A stretch of DNA of 64,000 nt from Reyranella humidisoli (GCF_019039055.1 NZ_JAHOPB010000001.1:3632001-3696000), one strand, 5' to 3'; shown: positions 25,630 to 34,659, counted from the first letter of the stretch. Notes: generated by a model not told the origin, from the letters alone. Translations and numbers: made by a program.

Positions 25630-27129
25630 TCAGCCGAGCTGGATCCAGGTCGTCTTCATCTGCGTGAACTTGTCGAAGGCGTGCAGGGACTTGTCGCGGC
25701 CGTTGCCCGACTGCTTATAGCCGCCGAACGGCGTGGTGATGTCGCCGCCATCGTAGGTGTTCACCCACACCGAACCGGCACGCAGGGCCTTGGAGAACTT
25801 GAAGGCCTTGTTGATGTCGGAGGTGAAGATCGCCGAGGCGAGGCCGTAGATCGTGTCGTTGGCGACGCTGAGGGCCTGCTCGGCATCCTTGACCGGGATG
25901 ACCGAGAGGACCGGTCCGAAGATCTCTTCCTGGGCGATCTTCATCCTGTTGTCGACGTTGTCGAACACGGTCGGCTCGATGAACGAGCCGGCATTGTCGA
26001 TGTGCACCTGCTTGCCGCCCATGGCGAGCTTGGCGCCTTCCTTCTGGCCAGCGTCGATGTAGCCCATGACGCGCTTGGTCTGGTTCTCGTCGACCATGGC
26101 GCCCATCTGCGTCTTCGGATCGAGCGGGTCGCCCGGCATCATCTTCTGGCCGATCGCCATGACCTTGGCGAGGAACTCGTCCTTGATCTTGTCCTCGACG
26201 ATCAGGCGCGAGCCGGCAGTGCAGACCTCGCCCTGGTTGAACCAGATGCCGAACGCTGTGCGGCGTGCGGCGACATCGAGATTCGGCGCGTCGGCCAGCA
26301 CGATGTTCGGTGACTTGCCGCCGCACTCGAGCCAGACCTGCTTCATGTTGGATTCGCCGGAGTAGCGAAGGAAGTACTTGCCGACCTCGGTCGAGCCGGT
26401 GAAAGCCAGCACGTCGACATCCATGTGACGGCCGAGCGCCTGGCCGGCCGTCTCGCCGAAGCCCGGCAGCACGTTGAACACGCCTTCGGGAATGCCGGCC
26501 TCGGCCGCCAGCTCGGCCAGACGGAGAGCGGTGAGGGGGGACTGTTCGGCGGGCTTCAGAATCACCGAGTTGCCGGCGGCCAGCGCGGGCGAGATCTTCC
26601 AGCAGGCCATCAGCAGCGGGAAGTTCCACGGCACGACGCAGGCCACGACGCCGGCGGCCTCGCGCGTGATCATGGCGATGACGTTGCCCGGGGTCGGCGC
26701 GACCTCGTCGTAGATCTTGTCGATGGCCTCGCCGAACCACTGCACGGTGTTGGCCGAGCCGGGAATGTCGACGGTCGTCGAGAAGGCGATCGGTTTGCCC
26801 ATGTCGAGGGTCTCGAGCAGGGCCAGCTCCTCGCGGTTCTTCATCATGAGGTCAGCGAGCTTCAGCATGATGCGCTTGCGCTGGGCCGGCGCCATGTTGG
26901 CCCAGGTTCCCTTCTCGAAGGCGGCGCGGGCGGCCTTCACGGCGGCATCGACGTCGGCCTGCTCGCAGGCGGCGACCTGGGTCAGCACCTGGCCGGTCGC
27001 CGGGTTGACGCAGTCGAAGGTCTTGCCGGTCAGCGACGCCGTGAACTTGCCACCGATGAAGGCCTGGTTCCGGTAGCTGAGGCCGCCGATGCGGCCTTTC
27101 CAGTCGTCGCGCGAAAGCTGGGCGCTCAT
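25630..27129 (-). CDS. NAD(P)-dependent aldehyde dehydrogenase (PuuC/betaine-aldehyde type)
   Basis: The 499-residue cytoplasmic enzyme oxidises an aldehyde to the acid. ALDH hallmarks are VVPWNFPLLMACWKISPAL (cofactor site), LKPAEQSPLTALRLAEL, FTGSTEVGKYFLRYS, the catalytic Glu in LECGGKSPNIV and the catalytic Cys in FNQGEVCTAGSRL, with EIFGPVLSVIPV near the end. The N-terminus (YRNQAFIGGKFTA) resembles gamma-glutamyl-gamma-aminobutyraldehyde and other omega-amino aldehyde dehydrogenases; the substrate is inferred. A strong AAGGAGGAGAG ribosome site precedes the ATG at 27129. It forms a single transcription unit between two terminators. Confidence 0.94.
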   Translation of the reverse strand: MSAQLSRDDWKGRIGGLSYRNQAFIGGKFTASLTGKTFDCVNPATGQVLTQVAACEQADVDAAVKAARAAFEKGTWANMAPAQRKRIMLKLADLMMKNREELALLETLDMGKPIAFSTTVDIPGSANTVQWFGEAIDKIYDEVAPTPGNVIAMITREAAGVVACVVPWNFPLLMACWKISPALAAGNSVILKPAEQSPLTALRLAELAAEAGIPEGVFNVLPGFGETAGQALGRHMDVDVLAFTGSTEVGKYFLRYSGESNMKQVWLECGGKSPNIVLADAPNLDVAARRTAFGIWFNQGEVCTAGSRLIVEDKIKDEFLAKVMAIGQKMMPGDPLDPKTQMGAMVDENQTKRVMGYIDAGQKEGAKLAMGGKQVHIDNAGSFIEPTVFDNVDNRMKIAQEEIFGPVLSVIPVKDAEQALSVANDTIYGLASAIFTSDINKAFKFSKALRAGSVWVNTYDGGDITTPFGGYKQSGNGRDKSLHAFDKFTQMKTTWIQLG

Positions 27130-27173
27130 CTTCTCTCTCCTCCTTGTTGGATTGCGCGGGAGCCTATCCCACG

Positions 27174-27197
27174 AAAAAGCCGCCCGGAAGGGCGGCT
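27174..27197 (-). terminator. Rho-independent terminator for rpmG
   Basis: The stem AGCCGCCC / GGGCGGCT, with loop GGAA on the plus strand (27178-27197), is followed on the minus strand by a run of T (27177-27174). It lies about 110 bases beyond the rpmG stop and upstream of the aldehyde dehydrogenase gene, so it probably ends rpmG transcription. Confidence 0.65.
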
Positions 27198-27223
27198 CGG
27201 TCGTTCGTATCGCAGTGAGATCG

Positions 27224-27307
27224 TGTCATCCCGAGCGGAGCGAGGGATCCTTCCTCGTGGCTCAAAAATCCCTCACTGCGTTCGGGATGACATCCCTGCG
27301 GGATGTC
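27224..27307. repeat. Inverted pair of 29-bp REP-like palindromes, opposite orientation, plus adjoining palindrome (pair 4)
   Basis: Reverse copy 27224-27252 and forward copy 27264-27292 lie tail to tail with an 11-base spacer, the opposite arrangement to the other three pairs. The forward copy continues into a perfect short palindrome, GACATCCC-TGC-GGGATGTC (27289-27307), which reaches the rpmG stop codon. The whole block sits between rpmG and its presumed terminator. Confidence 0.8.
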
Positions 27308-27473
27308 ACTTGATCTTCGATTCCTTGAACACGACGTGCTTGCGCGCGACCGGGTCGTACTTCTTCAGTTCGAGCTTCTCGGTCTTGGTGCGCGGGTTCT
27401 TCTTGGTGACGTAGAAGAAGCCGGTGTCGGCGCTGGAGATCATCTTGATCAGGATGGAAGTCGGCTTGGCCAT
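27306..27473 (-). CDS. rpmG: 50S ribosomal protein L33
   Basis: A 55-residue basic protein is read from the minus strand. It starts [20 protein letters not shown], continues with the family segment [20 protein letters not shown], and ends [11 protein letters not shown]. This is L33 of the large ribosomal subunit, in the form without zinc-binding Cys pairs. A Shine-Dalgarno AAGGA lies eight bases before the ATG at 27473. A promoter-like TTGACA is 70 bases upstream and a hairpin terminator follows. Its place near rnr, topA and DUF983 is conserved in Alphaproteobacteria. Confidence 0.97.
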   Translation of the reverse strand: MAKPTSILIKMISSADTGFFYVTKKNPRTKTEKLELKKYDPVARKHVVFKESKIK

Positions 27474-27518
27474 GGCAATTGTCCTTAAGCCCCGGAGGGC
27501 GAATTCGCAGAGGCGGGC

Positions 27519-27546
27519 AAAGTAGTCAGCGGGCGTGCTGTGTCAA
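27519..27546 (-). promoter_or_regulatory. Predicted sigma70-like promoter for rpmG
   Basis: On the minus strand a perfect -35 TTGACA (27546-27541) is followed after 16 bases by TACTTT (27524-27519). The -10 is weak (three of six). It would give a leader of about 40 bases before rpmG. It lies just after the S41 protease start-distal end, separating the two genes. Confidence 0.5.
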
Positions 27547-27555
27547 GCGCCGAGC

Positions 27556-29154
27556 CTAGGGGCGGGCGGCGGCCTGGTAAGTCGCGGATTGCACGGCATG
27601 GGCATAAAGCGCCCGGTCCCGTAGCAGGCGCACCGCCAGATCGACGTCGGCCTCCGGGGCGGCATCGCCGGGCGGGCAGATCTTGCGCAGGTCGGCGACC
27701 TCCTGCTGGGTCGGGTTGCGCAGCGCGTGCCAGCGCATCAGAGGGGCCTGGTTGGAGTCTACCAAGGCCGTGCTGACCTTGCTGGCGTCGCCCACCTTGG
27801 AGGTGCAGATATTGGGAAGGACGCCCAGCTCGTTCCAGGTGTAGCCGGATGGAGCCTGCAGACGCGACCAGGTGAGGATCAGCTCACCCTCGTTGGCCAG
27901 GCGCACGACGGTCTGGACGGTGCCCTTGCCGTAGCTGGTGGTGCCGATGACGACGGCCCGCCCGCGATCCTGGAGGGCGGCCGCGACGATTTCCGCCGCC
28001 GACGCCGAGCCGCCGTTCATGAGGACGACGATCGGCAGCTGACCGGCGTTGGGGCGGCTGTTGGAGCTGCGATAGGTGCGCCGGCTGTCGGGGTGACGGC
28101 CGTTGGTCGAGAAAATGGTGCCGTCGCCGATGAAGACTTCCGAGACGGACTGAGCCTGGTCCAGAAGTCCGCCGCGGTTCGAGCGCATGTCGATGATCGC
28201 GCCCGTCAGGTCCTTGCCGATCTCGGTCCTGGCCTTGTCGAGAGCGGCCCGCAGGTTCTCGGTCGTGGCCGTATTGAAACCCGTCAGATGGATCAGCGCC
28301 ACGTCGCCGCGACGCTCGTAGACGACCGTGGTCGGCACGATCCGGCTGCGCTTCATCGGCAGGGAAAGCTCGGCTCCCTGCGACGCCCGCAGCACCGTCA
28401 TCGTGACCGGCGCGCCGACTGGGCCGCGCAGCTTGGCCACGACGTCGGAAAGCGGGCGGTCCATCATCGAGTCGCCATCGATGGAAAGAATCTGATCGCC
28501 GACCGCGACCCCGGCCCTGGCGGCGGGCGAGCTTTCCTGGACGGCACGGATCAGGATCTTCTTTTCGTCGGTCCTTTCGACGGTGATTCCGACCCCGCCG
28601 CCACCGTCGCGCTGGAAGCGGTTGTCGCGCGCCTCCTCGGGATCGGCGTAGCGGCTGTTGCGGTCGAGCTGCTTGGTGGTGGCCGTCATCGCCTGGCGAA
28701 TCAGCGCCTGCCGGTCAGTCCGTTGCAGGGCGGGTGAAGCGTCCAGCGAACCGGTCATCAGGTCGACCAGGGTGTTTCCCCAGGCACGACCGTCCGCGGA
28801 GTCGGCAGGGGCCGGGCGCACGAGGATTTCCTTGCCGTCGCGCTTCACGACCAGCGAACTGTCGCTGGCCTCCAGAACGAGGGACGAGTCGCTGCTGACG
28901 AAGCCTCGATAGGCCTCGACGGAGAGGTTGCGGAAATTGGGTTCGTAAAGGTGACGATCGCCGATCGCGCGATAGGCCTGGAGGACCACCCGGTCGAAGC
29001 CGGCATCGGAAGCGACCGGGGCGCTGCGGCCGTCGGGCTGACGGACCGGCACCTCGGGCGAGGTGGCGCAGGAAACGACCAGGCACGCGGCAACGAGCGA
29101 CAGGGCCGCGCGCGGCAGCGTTGGAAGAAGAAACGGGAGTTGAGGCAAAAACAT
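27556..29154 (-). CDS. S41 family (C-terminal processing) peptidase, predicted lipoprotein
   Basis: This is a 532-residue CtpA-like serine protease of the envelope. The N-terminus (MFLPQLPFLL, then ALSLVAACLVVSCATS) holds a lipobox VVSC, so it is probably anchored to a membrane. A PDZ domain spans about 195-275, around GVGITVERTDEK and AGVAVGDQILSIDGD. The S41 catalytic Ser is in LMNGGSASAAEIV and the Lys in TTSYGKGTVQTV, the Ser-Lys dyad. Such enzymes cut periplasmic proteins from the C-terminus. I chose the ATG at 29154, which gives the lipoprotein signal; 29172 is an alternative. It lies 49 bases after the DUF983 gene. Confidence 0.9.
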   Translation of the reverse strand: MFLPQLPFLLPTLPRAALSLVAACLVVSCATSPEVPVRQPDGRSAPVASDAGFDRVVLQAYRAIGDRHLYEPNFRNLSVEAYRGFVSSDSSLVLEASDSSLVVKRDGKEILVRPAPADSADGRAWGNTLVDLMTGSLDASPALQRTDRQALIRQAMTATTKQLDRNSRYADPEEARDNRFQRDGGGGVGITVERTDEKKILIRAVQESSPAARAGVAVGDQILSIDGDSMMDRPLSDVVAKLRGPVGAPVTMTVLRASQGAELSLPMKRSRIVPTTVVYERRGDVALIHLTGFNTATTENLRAALDKARTEIGKDLTGAIIDMRSNRGGLLDQAQSVSEVFIGDGTIFSTNGRHPDSRRTYRSSNSRPNAGQLPIVVLMNGGSASAAEIVAAALQDRGRAVVIGTTSYGKGTVQTVVRLANEGELILTWSRLQAPSGYTWNELGVLPNICTSKVGDASKVSTALVDSNQAPLMRWHALRNPTQQEVADLRKICPPGDAAPEADVDLAVRLLRDRALYAHAVQSATYQAAARP

Positions 29155-29203
29155 ACCCTGCGACAACACCATAGCACAGGCCGTCGGCGGGCAGCCACGT
29201 CGT

Positions 29204-29608
29204 TCAGGCCGAGGGATCGAGGCTCCCGGTTGCGGCCTTCGGAGCCGCGATCTTCTGCGCCCAAAGCAGCGCAATTACGGCACCCTTGATTCTGGGCAGA
29301 AGGACAAGAGCCAGCCCGACCGAGAGCGGTAGCCACAGCAGGGCATGCACCCAGAGCGGCGGCTCGGTTCCCCAGCGTTCGACCACGAGGACCAGCGGCA
29401 CGACGATGTGGCCGACGATGAAGATGGTGAAGTAGGCAGGCGCGTCGTCGGCGCGGAAAGGTTCCAGCGCTAGGTCGCAGGAATCGCAGCGGCTCTTCAT
29501 CTTGAGGTAGGAGCCGAACAGCCTGCCCGTGTTGCATCGCGGGCAGCGGCCGTGCCAACCCCTCAGCAGGGCGGTCCAGAAATCGACCGGAGGATGCTCG
29601 TCGTTCAT
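29204..29608 (-). CDS. DUF983 family membrane protein
   Basis: This is a small inner-membrane protein of 134 residues. The N-terminal domain has a zinc-ribbon-like pair, GRCPRCNTG (about 22-30) and SRCDSCDL (about 40-47), typical of DUF983. It is followed by two hydrophobic segments (about 62-82 and 88-107). The function is unknown. The ATG at 29608 (MNDEHPPVDFW) is preferred, since upstream codons give an Arg-rich, non-family extension. It lies 22 bases after rnr on the same strand, a conserved alphaproteobacterial neighbour. Confidence 0.88.
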   Translation of the reverse strand: MNDEHPPVDFWTALLRGWHGRCPRCNTGRLFGSYLKMKSRCDSCDLALEPFRADDAPAYFTIFIVGHIVVPLVLVVERWGTEPPLWVHALLWLPLSVGLALVLLPRIKGAVIALLWAQKIAAPKAATGSLDPSA

Positions 29609-29630
29609 CAAGGCAAGATGGGCCCAGGAC

Positions 29631-31907
29631 CTACTTGCGTCGGCGTGACCCTTTGTCCCGTGGCGGGCCGCGATGCGCGACCGGACGCCGCGGCGGGCCA
29701 CGGTGATCTTTGCCCGATGGCGAGCGGAAACTGCGCGGCGCCGCCTGACGCTCCACGCGCTCGATGACGTCGACGATCTCGAACAGCAGGCCGCCCGTCG
29801 CCATATCGGCCTCGACCAGCTTGAGTTGCAGCCGGTCTCCCAGGCCGAACGTCTCGCCGGTGCGTTCGCCGATCAGGACCTGGCGGCCCTCGTCGTGGCG
29901 GAAGAACTCCTGGCCCAGCGACCGGATCGGGATGAGGCCATCGGCGCCGGTGCCTTCGAGCGAGGCGAACAGGCCGAAACGCGTGACGCTGCTGACGCGG
30001 CCGGGGAACGTGGCGCCGACATGGGCCGCCATGAAGGCCGCGACATAGCGGTCCATGGCGCTGCGCTCGGCGGCGACGGCGCGGCGCTCGCACATCGACA
30101 GATGCTCGCCGAACTCGGTGAAGCGGCCTTTGTCGTCAGCGACGAGGCCGCCTTCGCCCAGCCCGTAGGCGGCGATCAGCGCGCGATGGACGATCAGGTC
30201 CGGGAAGCGACGGATCGGCGAGGTGAAGTGCGCGTAGCGGGCGAGGGCGAGGCCGAAATGGCCGAGATTGTCGGGACTGTAGACGGCCTGGCTCTGGCTG
30301 CGCAGCACCGTCTGGCTGACGAGTTGCGACACCGGCTTGTCGGCGACCTCGTGCAGGACGCGGTTGAGGTCGGCGGGGCGAAGCCGCTGGCCGGTCGGCA
30401 CCTTGATGCCCAGCGTTCCGAGGAACTCGCGCAGCGCCTCGAGCTTGGCGAGATCGGGCTGGTCGTGCACGCGATAGAGGCAGGGTGCCTGGCGCTGCTC
30501 CAGCGCCTGGGCGGCCGCCACGTTGGCCAGCACCATGAACTCCTCGATCAGCTTGTGACTGTCGAGCCGCTCCCGCACGCCGATCTGCGCGATGTGGCCG
30601 TCCTTGCCCAGGGTGACCTGCCGCTCCGGCAGGTCGAGGTCGAGCGCGCCGCGCGCCTCGCGGGCCGCCAGCAGCACGCGATAGGCGCCGTAGAGCGGCC
30701 GCACCACCCGGTCCATCAGCGGTTCGATCTCGTCGTCCGGCATGCCGTTCATGGCGTGCTGGACGCGGTTGTAGGTGAGGCGCGCGGCCGAACGCATCAT
30801 CGCGCGGTGGAACTTGTGGCGCTTGAGATGGCCTTCGCTGTCGATCCACATCTCCGCGACCAGCACCGGGCGATCCTCGCGCGGGACCAGCGAGCACCAG
30901 TGGTTCGAGAGCTGCTCGGGCAGCATCGGCACGACGCGGTCGGGGAAATAGACCGAGGTGCCGCGGCGGTAGGCGGCGCGGTCCAGCGGCCGGTCGTGAC
31001 GCACGTACCAGGCGACGTCGGCGATGGCGACGAGCAGGCGCCAGCCGCCGGGATGGTCGGGATCGGGTTCGGCGAAGACAGCGTCGTCGAAGTCGCGCGC
31101 ATCCTCGCCGTCGATCGTGACCAGCGGGACGTCGCGCAGGTCGAGGCGGTGGCCCATCGGCGCCGCTCTGGCCTTCTCGGCTTCCTCGAGCGCGGCTTCC
31201 GGGAAATCGACGGGAATGTCGTTGGCGGCGATGGCGATCAGGCTGACGGTACGCGGGTCACTCATCGGACCGATGCGCTCGATCACGCGGGCCCGCCGCG
31301 TAATCGCGCCGCCGGTCTCCTCGATCCATACGATGTCGCCCGGCAGCGCGCCGTTGCGGTCCGCCGGGCGCACGTCGAACTCGCGGCGCAGTTTGCGGTC
31401 GGTCGGCGTGACCAGGCCGAGCCCTTGGCGGCCGTCCGGCTCTTCGTAGAGGCCGAGGATTTTCTTGGGCCCGCTGCCCAGGCGGCGGATCACCCGCGCC
31501 TCGTAGGTATTCTGGCCGCGGCGCTTCAGGCTCGCCAGCACGCGGTCGCCGACCGCGGGGGCCGGCACGTTCCGCGAGGACGGCGTCACGACCTCGATTC
31601 GCGGGGCGGGACCGTCCTTATCGTCGTCGTGGCGTCGCGGCACGGCCAGCAGATGGCCGTCCTTGTCGACCGAGTCGATTTCCAGCACGCCCGTTTCGGT
31701 GAGCGCCTGCGGGTCGCGGAAGGTCTTCGCACGGTCCGGCGCGATGTCGCCGGCATCGCGCAGGTCGCGCAGAAGCTCCTTCAGCTCGATGCGCTGGTCG
31801 CCCTTCAGCCCATAGGCGCGGGCGATCTCACGCTTGCCGACAGGCGTTTCGCTCTCGCGGATGAAGGCCAGCAGTTCGTCGCGGGTCGGGACCTTGCCCT
31901 TAGCCAT
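29631..31907 (-). CDS. rnr: Ribonuclease R
   Basis: This is a 758-residue processive 3'-5' exoribonuclease able to degrade structured RNA. The order is an N-terminal winged-helix region (1-70), cold-shock-like OB domains (about 80-245), then the RNB catalytic domain with TIDGEDARDFDDAVFAE (metal-binding Asp cluster, near 265). Later RNB signatures are YAHFTSPIRRFPDLIVHR and ERRAVAAERSAMDRYVA. An S1 domain (about 630-715, GRVSSVTRFGLFASLEG) and a basic RG/P-rich tail complete it. Its first eight bases overlap the topA end, indicating coupling. Confidence 0.96.
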   Translation of the reverse strand: MAKGKVPTRDELLAFIRESETPVGKREIARAYGLKGDQRIELKELLRDLRDAGDIAPDRAKTFRDPQALTETGVLEIDSVDKDGHLLAVPRRHDDDKDGPAPRIEVVTPSSRNVPAPAVGDRVLASLKRRGQNTYEARVIRRLGSGPKKILGLYEEPDGRQGLGLVTPTDRKLRREFDVRPADRNGALPGDIVWIEETGGAITRRARVIERIGPMSDPRTVSLIAIAANDIPVDFPEAALEEAEKARAAPMGHRLDLRDVPLVTIDGEDARDFDDAVFAEPDPDHPGGWRLLVAIADVAWYVRHDRPLDRAAYRRGTSVYFPDRVVPMLPEQLSNHWCSLVPREDRPVLVAEMWIDSEGHLKRHKFHRAMMRSAARLTYNRVQHAMNGMPDDEIEPLMDRVVRPLYGAYRVLLAAREARGALDLDLPERQVTLGKDGHIAQIGVRERLDSHKLIEEFMVLANVAAAQALEQRQAPCLYRVHDQPDLAKLEALREFLGTLGIKVPTGQRLRPADLNRVLHEVADKPVSQLVSQTVLRSQSQAVYSPDNLGHFGLALARYAHFTSPIRRFPDLIVHRALIAAYGLGEGGLVADDKGRFTEFGEHLSMCERRAVAAERSAMDRYVAAFMAAHVGATFPGRVSSVTRFGLFASLEGTGADGLIPIRSLGQEFFRHDEGRQVLIGERTGETFGLGDRLQLKLVEADMATGGLLFEIVDVIERVERQAAPRSFRSPSGKDHRGPPRRPVAHRGPPRDKGSRRRK

Positions 31908-34599
31908 CGGTGCCGGTGCGGGGCGGGGCGTCGCTCTTGTCCTTGGCCTTCGCCGCCTTCCTCTTCGCAGCAGGCTTCTTCTTTGCGGCCGCCTTCTTCG
32001 CCTTTGGCTTGGAGCCGGCGTCGTTGGCTGCCTCGGGCGCCGCCTTCTTTGCGCGTGCGGGCTTCTTCTTCCCGCCGCCCTTGGCGGCGCGCTCGGCCAG
32101 CAGGGCGACCGCCTGGTCGAGCGTCAGCTCCTCCGGCTTGATGTCGCGCGGGACCGTGGCGTTGACGCCGCCGTGCTTCACATAGGGGCCGTAGCGGCCG
32201 TCGTAGAGTTCGACCGCCGCCTCGTCGGACGGGTGGTTGCCGATGCTGCGGATCGGCTTGACCGCGGCGCGACCGCGCGGGGTCTTCGCCTCGGCGAGCA
32301 GGGCCACGGCGCGGTTCATGCCGATGTCGAGCACGCTCTCGTCGGACGGGACCGACTTGTACTTGGGTCCATGCTTCACGTAGGGGCCGAAGCGGCCGAC
32401 GCCGGCCAGGATGACCTCGCCGTCCTCGGGATGCGGTCCCAGTTCACGCGGCAGCGACAAGAGGGCCAGCGCCTTTTCGAGCGTCAGGTCGTTCGGCGTC
32501 ATGTCGCGCAACAGCGACTGCCGCTTGGGCTTCTCCTTGCCCTCCGGCTCGCCGAGCTGGACATAGAGGCCGTAGGGCCCCTTGCGCAGGGTGACCTGCT
32601 TGCCCGTCACCGGGTCGATTCCCAGAATCTTGGGGCCGTCAAGATTCTCGCCGCTGGCGGCGTCCGCATCGGCGTCGACGATTCCGAGCTTCCGCGTGAA
32701 GCGGCATTCGGGATAGTTCGAGCAGCCGATGAAGGCGCCGAACTTGCCGAGCTTGAGGCCGAGGCGGCCGTTGGCGCAGGACGGGCACTCGCGCGGGCTC
32801 TTGCCGCCATTGTCGTTGGCCGGGAAGAAGTGGGGACCGAGCTCCTCGTCGAGCTTGTCGAGCACTTCCTTGACGCGCAGTTCCTTGGTCTCGCCGACGG
32901 CGGCCGAGAAAGCCTTCCAGAATTCGCGCAGGACTTCGTGCCAGTCGATCTTGCCACTGGAAATATCGTCCAGCTCTTCCTCGAGATGGGCGGTAAAGCC
33001 GTACTCGACGTAGCGCGGGAAGTAGGTCTGCAGGAACGCGGTGACGATGCGGCCGCGATCCTCCGGAATGAAGCGCTTGCGGTCGATGCGCACGTAATTG
33101 CGGCGCTGCAGGACCTCGATGATGCTGGCGTAGGTCGAGGGGCGGCCGATGCCGAGTTCCTCGAGCTTCTTCACCAGGCTCGCTTCCGAATAGCGCGGTG
33201 GCGGCTCGGTGAAGTGCTGCTCCGGCACGACCTCGCGGCGATCCATCGCCTCGTTTTCGGTGACATCGGGCAGGATGGCGCCGGTCTCTTCGTCGTCGTT
33301 CTTGTCGTCCTGGCCCTCGTCGTAGAGCGTCAGGAAGCCGTTGAACTTCACGACCGAGCCGGTGGCGCGCAGCTGCACGGTCTTGTCGCCGCTGGCGATG
33401 TCGACCGTCACCTGATCCAGCACGGCGCTTTCCATCTGGCTGGCGACGGTGCGCTTCCAGATCAGCTCGTAGAGGCCGAGCTGGTCCCGATCGAGATAGG
33501 CCGCGACGTCCTGCGGCGTGCGGAAGAGATCCGTCGGGCGGATCGCCTCGTGCGCCTCCTGGGCGTTCTTGGCCTTGGACGTGTAGATGCGCGGGCTGGC
33601 GGGCACGTAGGACGCGCCGTACTTCGTCTCGATCAGGTTGCGGGTCTGGCCGATCGCTTCCGGCGCGAGCTGCACGCCGTCGGTACGCATGTAGGTGATG
33701 AGGCCGACCGTCTCGCCGCCGATGTCGACGCCTTCATAGAGGCGCTGGGCGATGCGCATGGCGGTGGCGGCGCCGAGGCCGAGCTTGCGCGAGGCTTCCT
33801 GCTGCAGGGTCGAGGTGATGAAGGGTGGCGGCGGGTTGCGGCGGACCTGGCGGCGGTCGATCGAGGAGACCGCGAAGGCGCGGCGCTCGATCTCGCGCTT
33901 GGCCTGCTCGGCGCGCTCCTGGGTGTTCAGGTCGAACTTGTCGAGCTTGCGGCCGTCGAGATGGGTGAGGCGGGCCTTGAGGATCTGCTTCTTGGCGGTG
34001 CCGAAGAAGGTATCGACCGTCCAGTACTCGCGGGTCTTGAAGACCTCGATCTCCGACTCGCGCTCGCAGATCAGCCGCAGCGCGACCGATTGCACACGGC
34101 CGGCCGAGCGGCTGCCCGGCAACTTGCGCCACAGCACGGGCGAGAGTGTGAAGCCGACCAGATAGTCGAGCGCGCGGCGCGCCAGATAGGCGTCGATCAG
34201 CGGCTGGTCGAGATCCCGGGGATTGGCGACGGCGTCGAGAACCGACTTCTTGGTGATGGCATTGAAGGTGACGCGCTTCACGTCGACGCCGGCCAGCGCC
34301 TTCTTGTTCCGCAGGATGTCGAGCACGTGCCAGGAAATGGCCTCGCCTTCGCGATCCGGGTCGGTGGCGAGATAGAGCTTTCCGCCCTTGCTGACGGCCT
34401 GGGCGATGGCGTCTATGCGCTTCTGCGACTGGGCGTCGACCTCCCAATCCATCGCGAAGTCTTCGTCCGGCCTGACCGAACCATCCTTGGGCGGCAGGTC
34501 GCGGACATGCCCGTACGAGGCCAGCACGGTGAAGCCGGGGCCGAGATACTTCCCAATGGTCTTAGCCTTGGCCGGGGACTCGACGACCAGTACGTCCAT
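31900..34599 (-). CDS. topA: DNA topoisomerase I
   Basis: This type IA topoisomerase, 899 residues, relaxes negative supercoils. The Toprim domain starts at the N-terminus (MDVLVVESPAKAKTIGKYLG), with its acidic motif in LATDPDREGEAISWH. The active-site Tyr is about residue 303 in GLITYMRTDG. A four-Cys zinc finger follows (CPSCANGRLG ... GCSNYPECRF, near 588-620), then three degenerate TopA C-terminal repeats, each with a GRFGPYVKHG-like core, and a Lys/Ala-rich tail. It lies between dprA and rnr, as in many Alphaproteobacteria. Confidence 0.97.
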   Translation of the reverse strand: MDVLVVESPAKAKTIGKYLGPGFTVLASYGHVRDLPPKDGSVRPDEDFAMDWEVDAQSQKRIDAIAQAVSKGGKLYLATDPDREGEAISWHVLDILRNKKALAGVDVKRVTFNAITKKSVLDAVANPRDLDQPLIDAYLARRALDYLVGFTLSPVLWRKLPGSRSAGRVQSVALRLICERESEIEVFKTREYWTVDTFFGTAKKQILKARLTHLDGRKLDKFDLNTQERAEQAKREIERRAFAVSSIDRRQVRRNPPPPFITSTLQQEASRKLGLGAATAMRIAQRLYEGVDIGGETVGLITYMRTDGVQLAPEAIGQTRNLIETKYGASYVPASPRIYTSKAKNAQEAHEAIRPTDLFRTPQDVAAYLDRDQLGLYELIWKRTVASQMESAVLDQVTVDIASGDKTVQLRATGSVVKFNGFLTLYDEGQDDKNDDEETGAILPDVTENEAMDRREVVPEQHFTEPPPRYSEASLVKKLEELGIGRPSTYASIIEVLQRRNYVRIDRKRFIPEDRGRIVTAFLQTYFPRYVEYGFTAHLEEELDDISSGKIDWHEVLREFWKAFSAAVGETKELRVKEVLDKLDEELGPHFFPANDNGGKSPRECPSCANGRLGLKLGKFGAFIGCSNYPECRFTRKLGIVDADADAASGENLDGPKILGIDPVTGKQVTLRKGPYGLYVQLGEPEGKEKPKRQSLLRDMTPNDLTLEKALALLSLPRELGPHPEDGEVILAGVGRFGPYVKHGPKYKSVPSDESVLDIGMNRAVALLAEAKTPRGRAAVKPIRSIGNHPSDEAAVELYDGRYGPYVKHGGVNATVPRDIKPEELTLDQAVALLAERAAKGGGKKKPARAKKAAPEAANDAGSKPKAKKAAAKKKPAAKRKAAKAKDKSDAPPRTGTDG

Positions 34600-34610
34600 C
34601 GCCGGTAAAT

Positions 34611-34659
34611 GCTCCGTTCTGATCTCAATAACCGGAGCTAAATCGCTGATCTAGATCAG
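34611..34659. promoter_or_regulatory. Palindromes upstream of topA, overlapping the dprA stop
   Basis: A perfect 14-bp palindrome, CTGATCTAGATCAG (34646-34659), contains the dprA stop codon. A second CTGATCT (34619-34625) lies 27 bases away, and GCTCCG (34611-34616) pairs with CGGAGC (34633-34638). The cluster fills the 51-base gap before topA, so it could be an operator or leader structure. No regulator is known to me for it. Confidence 0.35.

Noticed and set aside
29673..32141. Open frame of 822 codons antisense to rnr
   Set aside because: The opposite strand encodes a complete RNase R; the plus-strand translation has no recognisable domain.
31834..34608. Open frame of 924 codons antisense to topA
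   Set aside because: It is the high-GC mirror of topA: composition is Asp/Gly/Leu/Arg-rich without family motifs, while the minus strand shows all topoisomerase landmarks.
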